The notes under the pieces were generated by a model, which saw only the letters and a program-made list of their open reading frames with translations, ran no database searches and was not told the origin of the DNA. Source: Candidatus Omnitrophota bacterium (GTDB lineage: Bacteria > Omnitrophota > Koll11 > JAHIPI01). Taken from it: a stretch of 15,586 nt of DNA. The DNA is taken from NCBI GenBank assembly GCA_028718265.1, contig JAQUMG010000017.1, positions 1 to 15,586 of the forward strand, written 5' to 3'. Positions 1 through 7,694 of this stretch are shown one piece after another. The position numbers and the translations under genes are program-made. The stretch's first letter is position 1, and every line of letters begins with the position of its first letter.

Positions 1-2
1 TA

Positions 3-605
3 TACGGCATTATCCCCTACGACGTAGTACGCTCCCATAAAATAATCCCCATAGACCTGATAAAGGACATAATAACTCTGGCCATGGTAGACGTACCGTC
101 CGCGGAGATTGTTAAAAGAATAGAGAAACTTACGGGTTTCAAGATACAGGTCGTGATGATAACGAAAGGCGATTTCATGCGATACATCACGAGAGCTTAT
201 GATCTTTCGGTAATTGATAAAGATAGAGAATGGGAGGAGGCGACGCCGCGGCAGTATATAAAAACGCCGGAATATCAGGGCGGAGAAAGAAGGCGGTATC
301 GGCGCTTTAACCAGAGAATGAAAGTAAAATATGAATTCAGAGACGAAATCACTATAAATCAATCGATTAATATAAGCCGGGGCGGTGTTTTGATCAAATC
401 GAAATCGCCCGTACCCGTAAACGCACATCTCATACTGCGCATCGAATTGCCGGCTTCGCACGAAGATATTATGGTGGTGGCAAGGGTGGTGTGGGTGGAA
501 AAAGTGGCAGGCATGAATACATATCTCGTCGCTCTCAGTTTCAGCAGCATGGATTCCAATGACAACAAAGCATTGGCGTGCTTCATAGAGTCAATTGGCA
601 AATAA
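3..605 (+). CDS. MshEN-PilZ domain protein, c-di-GMP receptor (5' end outside window)
   Basis: The reading frame is open from the first complete codon at position 3, well upstream of the first ATG at 84, so the gene starts outside the window. The first visible 70 or so residues match the C-terminal half of the type II secretion GspE/PilB N-terminal (MshEN) domain, with the pattern LAMVDVPSAEIV followed by TGFKIQVVMIT. After a charged linker comes a complete PilZ domain at about residues 95-195. It carries the arginine switch RRRYRR near residues 96-101 and the second signature NISRGG near 123-128, the two sites that bind cyclic di-GMP in this family. No GspE-type ATPase domain follows, so this is a small signalling protein rather than a pilus motor. 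It probably links c-di-GMP to pili, secretion or surface behaviour. Domain identity is firm; the cellular role is inferred. Confidence 0.85.
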   Translation, partial: YGIIPYDVVRSHKIIPIDLIKDIITLAMVDVPSAEIVKRIEKLTGFKIQVVMITKGDFMRYITRAYDLSVIDKDREWEEATPRQYIKTPEYQGGERRRYRRFNQRMKVKYEFRDEITINQSINISRGGVLIKSKSPVPVNAHLILRIELPASHEDIMVVARVVWVEKVAGMNTYLVALSFSSMDSNDNKALACFIESIGK

Positions 606-608
606 TTT

Positions 609-623
609 GATCCGGTCCGGATC
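609..623. repeat. 15-nt perfect palindrome between convergent genes
   Basis: GATCCGG, one central T, then CCGGATC: seven-base arms around a single base in the 23-nt gap between the PilZ gene stop and the pckG stop. There is no U-tract on either side. The loop is too short for a normal hairpin, so it would act as a DNA site or weak cruciform rather than as a standard terminator. Confidence 0.4.
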
Positions 624-628
624 CCGGT

Positions 629-2401
629 TCAGGCAAGTCGCTTCAGAAGAGAGTTATATTCTTTAAGTATTTCCTTCGGCAGGTGTTTCCCGAACTTTTT
701 AAGGAATTGACCTATATCCTTCATTTCTTTCTGCCACTCCCGCTTATCGATATTGAGCAGATTTTTTAATGTTTCTTCCGATAAGTTTAAACCGGTCATG
801 TCTATATCATTGGGTCTGGGGACATAACCTATCGGCGTCTTCTTTGCCGGTATTTTATTATCACACCTGTCTAATATCCATTCAATAATCCGGAGATTTT
901 CGCCGTAGCCGGGCCACATAAATTTTCCGTTTTCATCGACCCTGAACCAGTTTACATGAAATATTTTAGGCATTTTTTTCATCTTTTTACCCATAGTAAG
1001 CCAATGCCCGAAATAATCTCCCATATTATAGCCGCAGAAAGGAAGCATGGCCATAGGATCTCGCCGTACCTCGCCGACCTTTCCGTATTGCGCGGCAGTT
1101 CGTTCAGAAGCCATAATAGCGCCCACGAAGACGCCGTGCCGCCAGTTAAAAGCCTCGTAGACCAGCGGAGCCAGATATGCGCGTCTTCCGCCGAATATAA
1201 TAGCCGAAATAGGGACGCCGTGATGCTGATCTATCCTGTAAGATATAGAAGGGCATTGTTTTGCCGGTGCAGTAAAGCGGCTGTTCGGATGTGCGCCGGG
1301 AATATATTTTCCGTTTTCATTAACCATTCCCGGCTGCCATGGATAACCTTTCCAGTCCATGCCTTTTGGCGGAGGCGGCTCATCACCGCCTTCCCACCAC
1401 ACTGTTTTATCCGGTTTAAGCAGTACATTGGTAAATATAGTATTAGTTTTTATTGTAGCCATTGCATTGGGGTTACTCCTGGAATTTGTTCCGGGTGCGA
1501 CGCCGAAAAACCCGGTTTCCGGATTTATTGCCCATAACGTGCCGTCGGAATCTACGCGCATCCATGCTATATCGTCGCCCACTGTCCATATCCGGTATCC
1601 TTTTCGCTCTAAACCTTTTGGCGGTATCAACATCGCCAGATTAGTCTTTCCGCATGCGCTGGGGAATGCAGCGGCTACGTATTCTACATGACCGTTGGGC
1701 GATTCTACCCCCAGTATTAACATATGTTCCGCGAGCCAGTTTTCTTTTTTGGCGATATAGCTCGCTATCCGCAATGCCATGCATTTTTTGCCTAAGAGCA
1801 CATTACCGCCATAACCGGAATTTACGCTCCATATCGTATTGTCTTCCGGAAAATGCAGGATCATTCTTTTGTTAATGTCGAGCTGGGCCTTGGAATGAAG
1901 GCATTTAGTAAATTCGCCGTTGGGACCAAGCTGCTTAAGGATTTCGCTTCCAATACGTGTCATGATACGCATGTTGAGGACCACATATATGCTGTCGGTA
2001 AGTTCTATTCCGGTTTTACTGAATGGAGAGCCTACGGGCCCCATAGAGAAGGGGATTACATACATAGTCCTTCCCTTCATAGAGCCTTTGAATATTTTTC
2101 TTGCCCGTCGGTATGCTAAAGAAGGCGCCAGCCAGTTATTCGTAGGACCGGCATCGGACTTTTTAGACGTGCAGATGTAAGTCAGGTGCTCTGTACGGGC
2201 GACGTCATTTCGTGCGGTCCTGTGATAAAGGCATCCGGGAAGTTTTTTCTGATTAAGCCGTATCATCTCGCCCGATTTGCAGGCTTCGCGCTCAAGCCGC
2301 TTCTTTTCTTCTTCGGAGCCGTCTATCCACACTATCTTTTCGGGCCCGCACAAAGCAGCCATTTCCCTGATCCATTTTTTAAGCTTCTTATTTTCTGTCA
2401 T
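629..2401 (-). CDS. pckG: Phosphoenolpyruvate carboxykinase (GTP)
   Basis: This enzyme interconverts oxaloacetate + GTP and PEP + CO2 + GDP in the cytosol, serving gluconeogenesis or anaplerotic/fermentative CO2 fixation depending on direction. The 590-residue length is normal for the GTP-dependent class. Visible signatures are the P-loop FPSACGKTNLAM at residues 246-257 including the active-site cysteine C250, the metal-binding VGDDIAW near 275-280, LLGKKC and WLAEHMLIL supplying Lys and His ligands, and PETGFFGVAPGT near 294-305. The FPSACGKT loop and the overall order separate it from the ATP-type enzyme PckA. The ATG at 2401 fits the family N-terminus but has no Shine-Dalgarno sequence; a consensus -10 box lies only nine bases upstream. 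The gene is divergent from uppP and convergent with the PilZ gene. Confidence 0.97.
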   Translation of the reverse strand: MTENKKLKKWIREMAALCGPEKIVWIDGSEEEKKRLEREACKSGEMIRLNQKKLPGCLYHRTARNDVARTEHLTYICTSKKSDAGPTNNWLAPSLAYRRARKIFKGSMKGRTMYVIPFSMGPVGSPFSKTGIELTDSIYVVLNMRIMTRIGSEILKQLGPNGEFTKCLHSKAQLDINKRMILHFPEDNTIWSVNSGYGGNVLLGKKCMALRIASYIAKKENWLAEHMLILGVESPNGHVEYVAAAFPSACGKTNLAMLIPPKGLERKGYRIWTVGDDIAWMRVDSDGTLWAINPETGFFGVAPGTNSRSNPNAMATIKTNTIFTNVLLKPDKTVWWEGGDEPPPPKGMDWKGYPWQPGMVNENGKYIPGAHPNSRFTAPAKQCPSISYRIDQHHGVPISAIIFGGRRAYLAPLVYEAFNWRHGVFVGAIMASERTAAQYGKVGEVRRDPMAMLPFCGYNMGDYFGHWLTMGKKMKKMPKIFHVNWFRVDENGKFMWPGYGENLRIIEWILDRCDNKIPAKKTPIGYVPRPNDIDMTGLNLSEETLKNLLNIDKREWQKEMKDIGQFLKKFGKHLPKEILKEYNSLLKRLA

Positions 2402-2410
2402 AGGAAATGT

Positions 2411-2438
2411 ATTATATCACAATCCGAAGAAGAGGCAA
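2411..2438 (-). promoter_or_regulatory. sigma70-type promoter of pckG, apparently leaderless
   Basis: On the minus strand TTGCCT (2433-2438) and TATAAT (2411-2416) are separated by 16 bp. The pckG ATG begins nine bases after the -10 box, so a transcript started at the usual distance would have only about 2-3 untranslated bases. No Shine-Dalgarno motif lies in the gap (acatttcct). Confidence 0.65.
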
Positions 2439-2476
2439 GGATAAATTTGGGAGCTCAACGCGCTAATCGAAAACGC

Positions 2477-2505
2477 TTGCAACGATCTTTTTTTATAGGT
2501 ATAAT
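2477..2505 (+). promoter_or_regulatory. sigma70-type promoter of uppP, apparently leaderless
   Basis: TTGCAA (2477-2482), a 17-bp spacer and a perfect TATAAT (2500-2505). The uppP ATG at 2512 follows after six bases, so initiation at the usual +1 would fall at or next to the start codon. The only Shine-Dalgarno-like bases (AGGT, 2497-2500) overlap the -10 box and would not be transcribed. Confidence 0.65.
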
Positions 2506-2511
2506 TTAATT

Positions 2512-3285
2512 ATGCCAAGCCTGATACACTCGATAATATTGGGCCTGCTTCAGGGCCTGACAGAATTCTTACCTATAAGCAGCTCGGGCCATCTCATCCT
2601 GGTGCCATGGCTTATGGGATGGGAAGAACATAGCATCGCGCTTGATGCCTCTCTGCATCTCGCGACACTTTTCGCCGTTCTTTTATATTTCAGGAAAGAC
2701 TGGATAAGAATTTTGCGGAAAGAAAGAAGGATGCTTTGGTATATAATAATCGCGACAGTACCCGCGGGACTTGCGGGCCTTTTTTTTGGTACTGTGATAG
2801 AGGAATATTTCAGAAACCCCTTATCCGTCGCCGTTATGCTGGGACTTTTTGGTCTGATTCTTTACTGGGCCGATTCCGCAGGAAAAAAAGATAAATCCAT
2901 TGATATGCTTACTCTGGGTACTTCTTTTCTGATAGGCGCGTCCCAGATGCTTGCCATTATTCCCGGCGTATCGCGCTCCGGCATAACGATGAGCATGGCT
3001 CTTTTGCTGGGTTTTAACCGTGAGAGTTCCGTGCGGTTTTCATTCCTGCTTATTGCGCCGATCGTTTTCGCGGCCGGACTTAAGGGCTTAATCGATGTTG
3101 CAAAAATAAATAGTACGCTATCATGGCCGGTATTTTTCAGCGGATTTGCCGCCGCTTTTTTAAGCAGCATCATAGCGGTACATTTCCTGCTCAGATATGT
3201 CAAAAACCGTCCTTTTACGTTATTCGTGATATATAGATTATTAGCGTCGGCACTTGTAGCATCGGCGGTCCTTTGCAGGGGATAG
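2512..3285 (+). CDS. uppP: Undecaprenyl-diphosphate phosphatase
   Basis: This integral membrane enzyme removes one phosphate from undecaprenyl pyrophosphate, regenerating the lipid carrier for peptidoglycan and surface polysaccharide synthesis; overexpression gives bacitracin resistance, hence the old name bacA. Both family signatures are present: LLQGLTEFLPISSSGHL at residues 12-28, with the (Q/E)xxxE pair Q14/E18 and H27, and PGVSRSG at 151-157 with the catalytic R155. The remaining sequence is a series of hydrophobic helices. At 257 residues it is near the short end of the family (about 255-290). The start agrees with the family N-terminus, although it lacks a ribosome binding site. A ferritin-like gene follows after 40 bp. 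Confidence 0.96.
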   Translation: MPSLIHSIILGLLQGLTEFLPISSSGHLILVPWLMGWEEHSIALDASLHLATLFAVLLYFRKDWIRILRKERRMLWYIIIATVPAGLAGLFFGTVIEEYFRNPLSVAVMLGLFGLILYWADSAGKKDKSIDMLTLGTSFLIGASQMLAIIPGVSRSGITMSMALLLGFNRESSVRFSFLLIAPIVFAAGLKGLIDVAKINSTLSWPVFFSGFAAAFLSSIIAVHFLLRYVKNRPFTLFVIYRLLASALVASAVLCRG

Positions 3286-3325
3286 CAGAAAACTTTCAAA
3301 ATGGAAAAGACGAAAGGTTAAAAAT

Positions 3326-3799
3326 ATGGATGACATATTAACCGGAAAAGAAGCCCTGGAGCTGGCGATCAAGGCGGAAGAAAAGGGGCTGGCGCTTTAT
3401 AAGACACTGGCGAAGAACAGCAAAAACTTTCACGTAAGCCGGATATTCAAACAATTAGCCGAAGAAGAGAGCAGGCACATAGAAGAGCTGAGCAAGTGGG
3501 ATAACAGCCTTACCGCATATAAGCCGGTGGAGGCTTATCCCGGCGAATATATTCTTTATATAAAAGCTATGGCAGAAGATAGCGCTTTTAAGTGCGACAG
3601 GGCTTGCGAAAAATTACTTGAGACGGATATAAACGAAGAAGACGCCGTTAAAGCCGGTATAAATTTCGAGAAAGATTTCATAATTTTTCTGCATAATATA
3701 AAGAAGCATATAAAAAAAGGCGAAGAAGCTATGGTGGATTCAATAATAGCTTCGGAAGAAGGACACCTCAAGAAATTATACGGCTTAAAACATAAATAA
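3326..3799 (+). CDS. Ferritin-like (rubrerythrin-type) diiron protein
   Basis: This is a 157-residue helical protein with the spacing of a ferritin-like four-helix bundle. Candidate iron ligands are E18 or E19 with Y25 in helix 1, E48 and H51 (the ExxH motif in EEESRHIEEL) in helix 2, E115 in helix 3 and E144/H147 (SEEGH) in helix 4. Rubrerythrin relatives detoxify peroxide or oxygen in anaerobes, but the C-terminal rubredoxin CxxC domain is absent; the only cysteines are C90 and C94 between helices 2 and 3. The function could therefore be iron oxidation, peroxide reduction or something else. A weak GAAAGG site precedes the ATG. It lies 40 bp after uppP and only 12 bp before the first hydrolase (from its preferred start), so co-transcription with the hydrolases is likely, though a shared pathway is not obvious. 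Confidence 0.85.
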   Translation: MDDILTGKEALELAIKAEEKGLALYKTLAKNSKNFHVSRIFKQLAEEESRHIEELSKWDNSLTAYKPVEAYPGEYILYIKAMAEDSAFKCDRACEKLLETDINEEDAVKAGINFEKDFIIFLHNIKKHIKKGEEAMVDSIIASEEGHLKKLYGLKHK

Positions 3800-3811
3800 G
3801 AAAGGATGTTC

Positions 3812-4990
3812 ATGAAGTCGGTTCCGGCGGCAAAATTATTTTTAATTTCTTTAGCGGTTCTTGCGGTTTTGAATTTTAATGTTTACGCAGAAGCAGCTGA
3901 TGTTAAAGACACCGTGCCGAAAATCAAAGTTAAGGAATATAATGTAAGAACCGAAGACGGCTGGAATATTTCCGTAAACAGGTATACCTTAAAGGACGGA
4001 TCCCCGCAAAAAAAAGCGGCGGTTATTCTTTGTCACGGCTTTAATATAAACAATAAATTCTGGGATCTCGATAGACATTGTTCCATAGCCAGATATCTTG
4101 CCGGCAATGGTTATGATGTGTGGGTGCCGTCATTAAGAGGATCCGGCTTAAGCTCAAAACCGATCTTTTCCGATTTAAAAGGCATGATACGGTTTGAAAT
4201 ACAAGCCATACCGAGGATGCTGCTGAAGGCGCCGGCCGACATTACAAAGCTTAATTGGACCATTGACGACCACATCCATAAAGACATTCCCGCCGTAATC
4301 GATTTTGTCAGAAAAGAATCCGGGTTCGATAAGGTTTACTGGGTAGGCCATAGCATGGGCAGTATCATAGTATTCGGTTATCTCGAATCGGAAGACCGTA
4401 ATCATGTCGCAGGTTTTATTTCCCTGAGCTCGATGATGATCATACCGAAACCCCTGAATCCTTACCTTGAGGCGGCGGCCAACAAGAAACAGTTGTTGAC
4501 AGCGGCGTTGCTATTAAACGCTACCGTCGCATCTCAGCTTAGAAATTATACGCTGGGAACAGTAAAAATCCCCATCGAAGAAATCTTTATGAATAAAGAA
4601 AATATGGAAACAGACGTTATATACAGATTTTTCAGATTGGTTATAGACGATACCTCTCCCGGCATTATGACACAATTCCTGAATTCGCTGAATGCCGGCA
4701 AGATGCTGTCAGCCGACGGAAAATTTAATTATACAGATGCAATGAATCGTGTTAAAGTGCCTGTGCTGATTGCCGGCGGGGGGCAAGACGGCTTTGTTAC
4801 GGAGGAGGGGCTGCGGAGTACCTATGAAGCGATCTCATCAAGCGACAAGAGCATCGTCATATTTTCAAAAGCTAACGGTTATTCCGTAGATTACGGGCAT
4901 TGCGACCTGATTCTGGGAAAAAATTCACAGGCAGAAGTTTTCCCCGTAATATTAAAGTGGCTTGACGAAAGAGCGGTTGGTAAGCGCTGA
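3812..4990 (+). CDS. Secreted alpha/beta hydrolase, copy 1
   Basis: Probably an exported lipase/esterase-like serine hydrolase of 392 residues. The N-terminus MKSVPAAKLFLISLAVLAVL is a Sec signal peptide with likely cleavage after VYA (residue 26). The catalytic triad is legible: nucleophile S181 in GHSMG, D326 in GGGQDGF and H363 in YGHCDL. The oxyanion-region LCHGFNINN lies near 73-81. The opening EDGWNISVNRY resembles the N-terminal region of acid/gastric lipase relatives, but the substrate cannot be named. An in-frame ATG at 3806 exists, but the AAAGG Shine-Dalgarno at 3801-3805 directly abuts it; the ATG at 3812 has correct spacing, so I prefer it. The next gene is a tandem paralogue starting 10 bp after the stop codon. 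Confidence 0.85.
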   Translation: MKSVPAAKLFLISLAVLAVLNFNVYAEAADVKDTVPKIKVKEYNVRTEDGWNISVNRYTLKDGSPQKKAAVILCHGFNINNKFWDLDRHCSIARYLAGNGYDVWVPSLRGSGLSSKPIFSDLKGMIRFEIQAIPRMLLKAPADITKLNWTIDDHIHKDIPAVIDFVRKESGFDKVYWVGHSMGSIIVFGYLESEDRNHVAGFISLSSMMIIPKPLNPYLEAAANKKQLLTAALLLNATVASQLRNYTLGTVKIPIEEIFMNKENMETDVIYRFFRLVIDDTSPGIMTQFLNSLNAGKMLSADGKFNYTDAMNRVKVPVLIAGGGQDGFVTEEGLRSTYEAISSSDKSIVIFSKANGYSVDYGHCDLILGKNSQAEVFPVILKWLDERAVGKR

Positions 4991-5000
4991 GGAGGTTTTT

Positions 5001-6239
5001 GTGAACGCAGCCAGGAAAAAAACGGCAATTTTAATAGCTGTAGCAGCTTTTATATTTCTTGATTTATCGTATATTTTTGCCGAAGGCGAGGATGCACCGC
5101 TTCAGGTTATGACCAAAGTATACAGCACAAAGACCAGCGATGGCTGGACTCTTTCGGTGAACAGATACGCCTTAAAAGACAGCCCCGTAAAGAAAAAAGG
5201 CGCCGTCATTCTCTGCCATGGTTTTAATATCAATAATAGTTTCTGGGACCTGAGTAAAAAATGTTCTTTGGCGAGATATCTGGCGAGCGATGGCTATGAT
5301 GTGTGGGTACCGTCGTTAAGAGGGTCAGGATTAAGTTCAAAACCTATTCTTGCCGATATGAGAGGCATGTTAAAATTGGATATAGTTAATGTGCCGCAGG
5401 TGCTGATGAAAGCACCCCTCGATCTTACGAAATTCGACTGGACCATTGATGACCACATTCACCAGGACGTGCCTGCCATAATAGATCTCGTAATAAAAGA
5501 ATCCGGCTTTGACAAGGTTTACTGGATAGGCCACAGTATGGGCGGTATTATAATGTTCGGTTATCTGGAAGTAGAAACCCACGACAGAGATAAAATCGCA
5601 GGCTTTGTCCCCATCGGTTCAATGATGGTTATAACCCAGCCTTTGAGCACGGGCCTTAAAATGATAGCTAATCAAAAACCGCTGCTTACGGCATCTTTAT
5701 TGATAAATACTACGGCAGCTTCCCAGTTTAGAAATATTACGCTTGGTGCCGTAAAAAGCCCGATAGAAGAGCTTCTTATGGATAGTAAAAATATGGAAAC
5801 GGACGTTATGTATAAGTTCTTTCACACCGCGATAGACGATACTTCTCCCGGCGTCGTTGCTCAGTTCTCCGATTCCATAAAGACCGGCAAAATGGTATCA
5901 AGCGATAATAACTATAGCTATACGGCTAATTTGCGCCTTATCAATACGCCTGTGCTGATCTTGGGCGGAAATAAAGACGGTTTTGTAAGTGAAGAGGGAT
6001 TACAAAAGACTTATGCGATGGTCGGCTCGGAAGACAAGAAGGTAGTGATATTTTCAAAAGCAGACGGTTATTCCGCGGATTACGGCCATTGCGATTTAAT
6101 TCTGGGCAAGGATTCGGCAAAAGAAGTATATCCCGTTATATTGAATTGGCTTAATGATCGGGTGAGTAAAACGCTTGAACTGAGCACGCCGGAAGGCGCT
6201 ATTGATAATACGGCAGGTGCAGCAAAAGCAGCCAAATAA
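5001..6239 (+). CDS. Secreted alpha/beta hydrolase, copy 2 (tandem paralogue)
   Basis: This second exported serine hydrolase (412 residues) is collinear with its upstream neighbour and, by eye, about two thirds identical through the core, indicating tandem duplication. The triad is S179 in GHSMG, D326 in GGNKDGF and H363 in YGHCDL. The residues MNAARKKTAILIAVAAFIFL form a signal peptide with cleavage probable after IFA near residue 27. I place the start at the GTG at 5001 because GAGGAGG at 4989-4995 lies five bases before it; the in-frame ATG at 4962 lies inside copy 1 and would put a charged stretch before the signal peptide. The C-terminus carries a low-complexity tail of about 22 residues (after VSKTLEL) missing from copy 1. 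Its last 41 bp overlap the end of the opposite-strand transporter gene. Confidence 0.86.
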   Translation: MNAARKKTAILIAVAAFIFLDLSYIFAEGEDAPLQVMTKVYSTKTSDGWTLSVNRYALKDSPVKKKGAVILCHGFNINNSFWDLSKKCSLARYLASDGYDVWVPSLRGSGLSSKPILADMRGMLKLDIVNVPQVLMKAPLDLTKFDWTIDDHIHQDVPAIIDLVIKESGFDKVYWIGHSMGGIIMFGYLEVETHDRDKIAGFVPIGSMMVITQPLSTGLKMIANQKPLLTASLLINTTAASQFRNITLGAVKSPIEELLMDSKNMETDVMYKFFHTAIDDTSPGVVAQFSDSIKTGKMVSSDNNYSYTANLRLINTPVLILGGNKDGFVSEEGLQKTYAMVGSEDKKVVIFSKADGYSADYGHCDLILGKDSAKEVYPVILNWLNDRVSKTLELSTPEGAIDNTAGAAKAAK

Positions 6240-7608
6240 CCACAAGACTTATAACGCTTATTACAAGTCCCGGCTTGAGCCATTCCCAGAACGTAATGCT
6301 TGTCTTTCTCGCTTTTTCCAGAGCCCCTATGGCTATTATGTTGGCGGTAGAACCTATAATGGTCATATTCCCGCCGAAGCAGGCGCCGAAGAGCAGCGCC
6401 CACCAGAGAACGGAATAGCCTGCATTCAGCTTCACAAGTTCCTTGACGATAGGTATAAAGCCTGCGACTACCACTACGTTATCCAGGACGCCGGAGACGG
6501 TTCCTCTTGTGAATAATATTATATTGACAAGGATGGTGCGGCTTCCTTCCACGAGCGTCATAAGTTTATTGGCAAAAAAATCAGCTATGCCTACATGCAT
6601 CAGGCTCCCTGATTGCGCAAAGAGAAAAATGAAGAAAAGCAGCGTCCACCACTCGACATCTTTTTCGATATAGTCCCTTGCCTTATGGTGCCGCCATATC
6701 ATTATACAGCTCGCGGAAATAAGCGGCGTAATGAGCAGTATCGTGTTTAACTCAAGCCCCATCAGTAATTCCAGCCGGTGGTGCAATGCGATGACGATCA
6801 TGGTAATCGTAAAAATGACCATTCCTATTTTAATCTTTTTCTCCGGCGGAACGTTTAATAATTTGGCCAGGATATCGTTTGAGCCAAACTCTTTCATGCG
6901 TGCGTCCAGCTCGTGAATGGATTTCCTGAATAAAAACATAAGAGGTAACATAATTATAGCCAGGCTCAGCATCGTGAGCGGGAAAGCGTGAGTTATAAAA
7001 TCCTCGAAGGTCAATGACGCTTTTGTCGCGATCAGTATGCCTATCGGGTTGCCGAGCACTGTTCCGGAAGAGCCCACGTTAGTCGCAAATACTGACGCTA
7101 TTATAAACGGCACCGGATTTACCTCATAGTAGTCGCTGATTTCGAATATCAGCATGAGCATTAACATGATCGATGTTACTTCGTCAAGCATACACGCGAA
7201 GATGGTAGAGCTGAACATGAGCGCTATGAATAACTGTCGGGCTGTCATATTTATAACAATCGCTTTACCTAATATCCACGCAAAGAAACCTATTTCTCTC
7301 AGGAAACCGACAATTACCATCATTCCTATCAGGAATAGTATTATTTCCATGGAAGAAAGAAGGATGAATTCCTGAAATGTGATGATGCGGAATAGAAGAA
7401 GCAGGCTTGAACCGAAAAAGGCGAAACTGACACGGCATTCCCAAAAGAGTAGCGCGCCCAGGATGGACATTGAAAATATAGCAAGCGTGGTGGCCTGCCT
7501 TTTGTCGAGGCCTATGGCCAGAGCGGCAACCGCAACAGTCGCCATAATTAGTATAAGGACAGTTATTTTGAATAGATAATTACCCGCCATTTGGTTTAAG
7601 TATACCAT
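6199..7608 (-). CDS. ArsB/NhaD-type (ion transporter superfamily) permease
   Basis: This is a 469-residue inner-membrane protein with roughly ten to twelve hydrophobic helices and the two-repeat structure of the ArsB/NhaD/SLC13 ion transporter superfamily. Repeat 1 shows LDEVTSIM (141-148) then NVGSSGTVLGNPIG (177-190). Repeat 2 shows LDNVVVVAGF (375-384) then GGNMTIIGSTANI (412-424). These paired re-entrant motifs bind substrate in the family. NhaD-like Na+/H+ exchange or anion/arsenite transport are both possible, and no ars genes are nearby. The start is uncertain: the ATG at 7608 has no ribosome binding site, and the ATG at 7590 (residue 7) follows TATACT by eight bases, another leaderless-like arrangement. 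The 3' end overlaps hydrolase copy 2 in antisense. Confidence 0.85.
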   Translation of the reverse strand: MVYLNQMAGNYLFKITVLILIMATVAVAALAIGLDKRQATTLAIFSMSILGALLFWECRVSFAFFGSSLLLLFRIITFQEFILLSSMEIILFLIGMMVIVGFLREIGFFAWILGKAIVINMTARQLFIALMFSSTIFACMLDEVTSIMLMLMLIFEISDYYEVNPVPFIIASVFATNVGSSGTVLGNPIGILIATKASLTFEDFITHAFPLTMLSLAIIMLPLMFLFRKSIHELDARMKEFGSNDILAKLLNVPPEKKIKIGMVIFTITMIVIALHHRLELLMGLELNTILLITPLISASCIMIWRHHKARDYIEKDVEWWTLLFFIFLFAQSGSLMHVGIADFFANKLMTLVEGSRTILVNIILFTRGTVSGVLDNVVVVAGFIPIVKELVKLNAGYSVLWWALLFGACFGGNMTIIGSTANIIAIGALEKARKTSITFWEWLKPGLVISVISLVVIWLLLLHLPYYQ

Positions 7609-7639
7609 AAAATGTTAATTTAAGAAGGGAATATTTAGG

Positions 7640-7668
7640 TTGCTAATTGTATTTAATAATGTTAAAAT
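7640..7668 (+). promoter_or_regulatory. sigma70-type promoter of ackA
   Basis: TTGCTA (7640-7645), 17-bp spacer, TAAAAT (7663-7668), in the intergenic gap between the divergent transporter gene and ackA. The ackA leader would be about 20 nt and contains the AGGA Shine-Dalgarno at 7685-7688, so unlike its neighbours this gene has a normal leader. Confidence 0.6.
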
Positions 7669-7694
7669 ATTTTCCAAAATAAGCAGGAAAATAT

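Noticed and set aside
956..1537. Plus-strand 193-codon frame inside pckG
   Set aside because: Antisense to the conserved PEPCK sequence; no family resemblance and no ribosome binding site.
4962..5000. ATG start at 4962 for hydrolase copy 2
   Set aside because: It lies inside copy 1, lacks a ribosome binding site and would place charged residues ahead of the signal peptide; the GTG at 5001 has an ideal GAGGAGG.
3812..6239. Polyhydroxyalkanoate synthase identity for the hydrolases
   Set aside because: PHA synthases use a lipase-box cysteine; both proteins have serine (GHSMG) and signal peptides.
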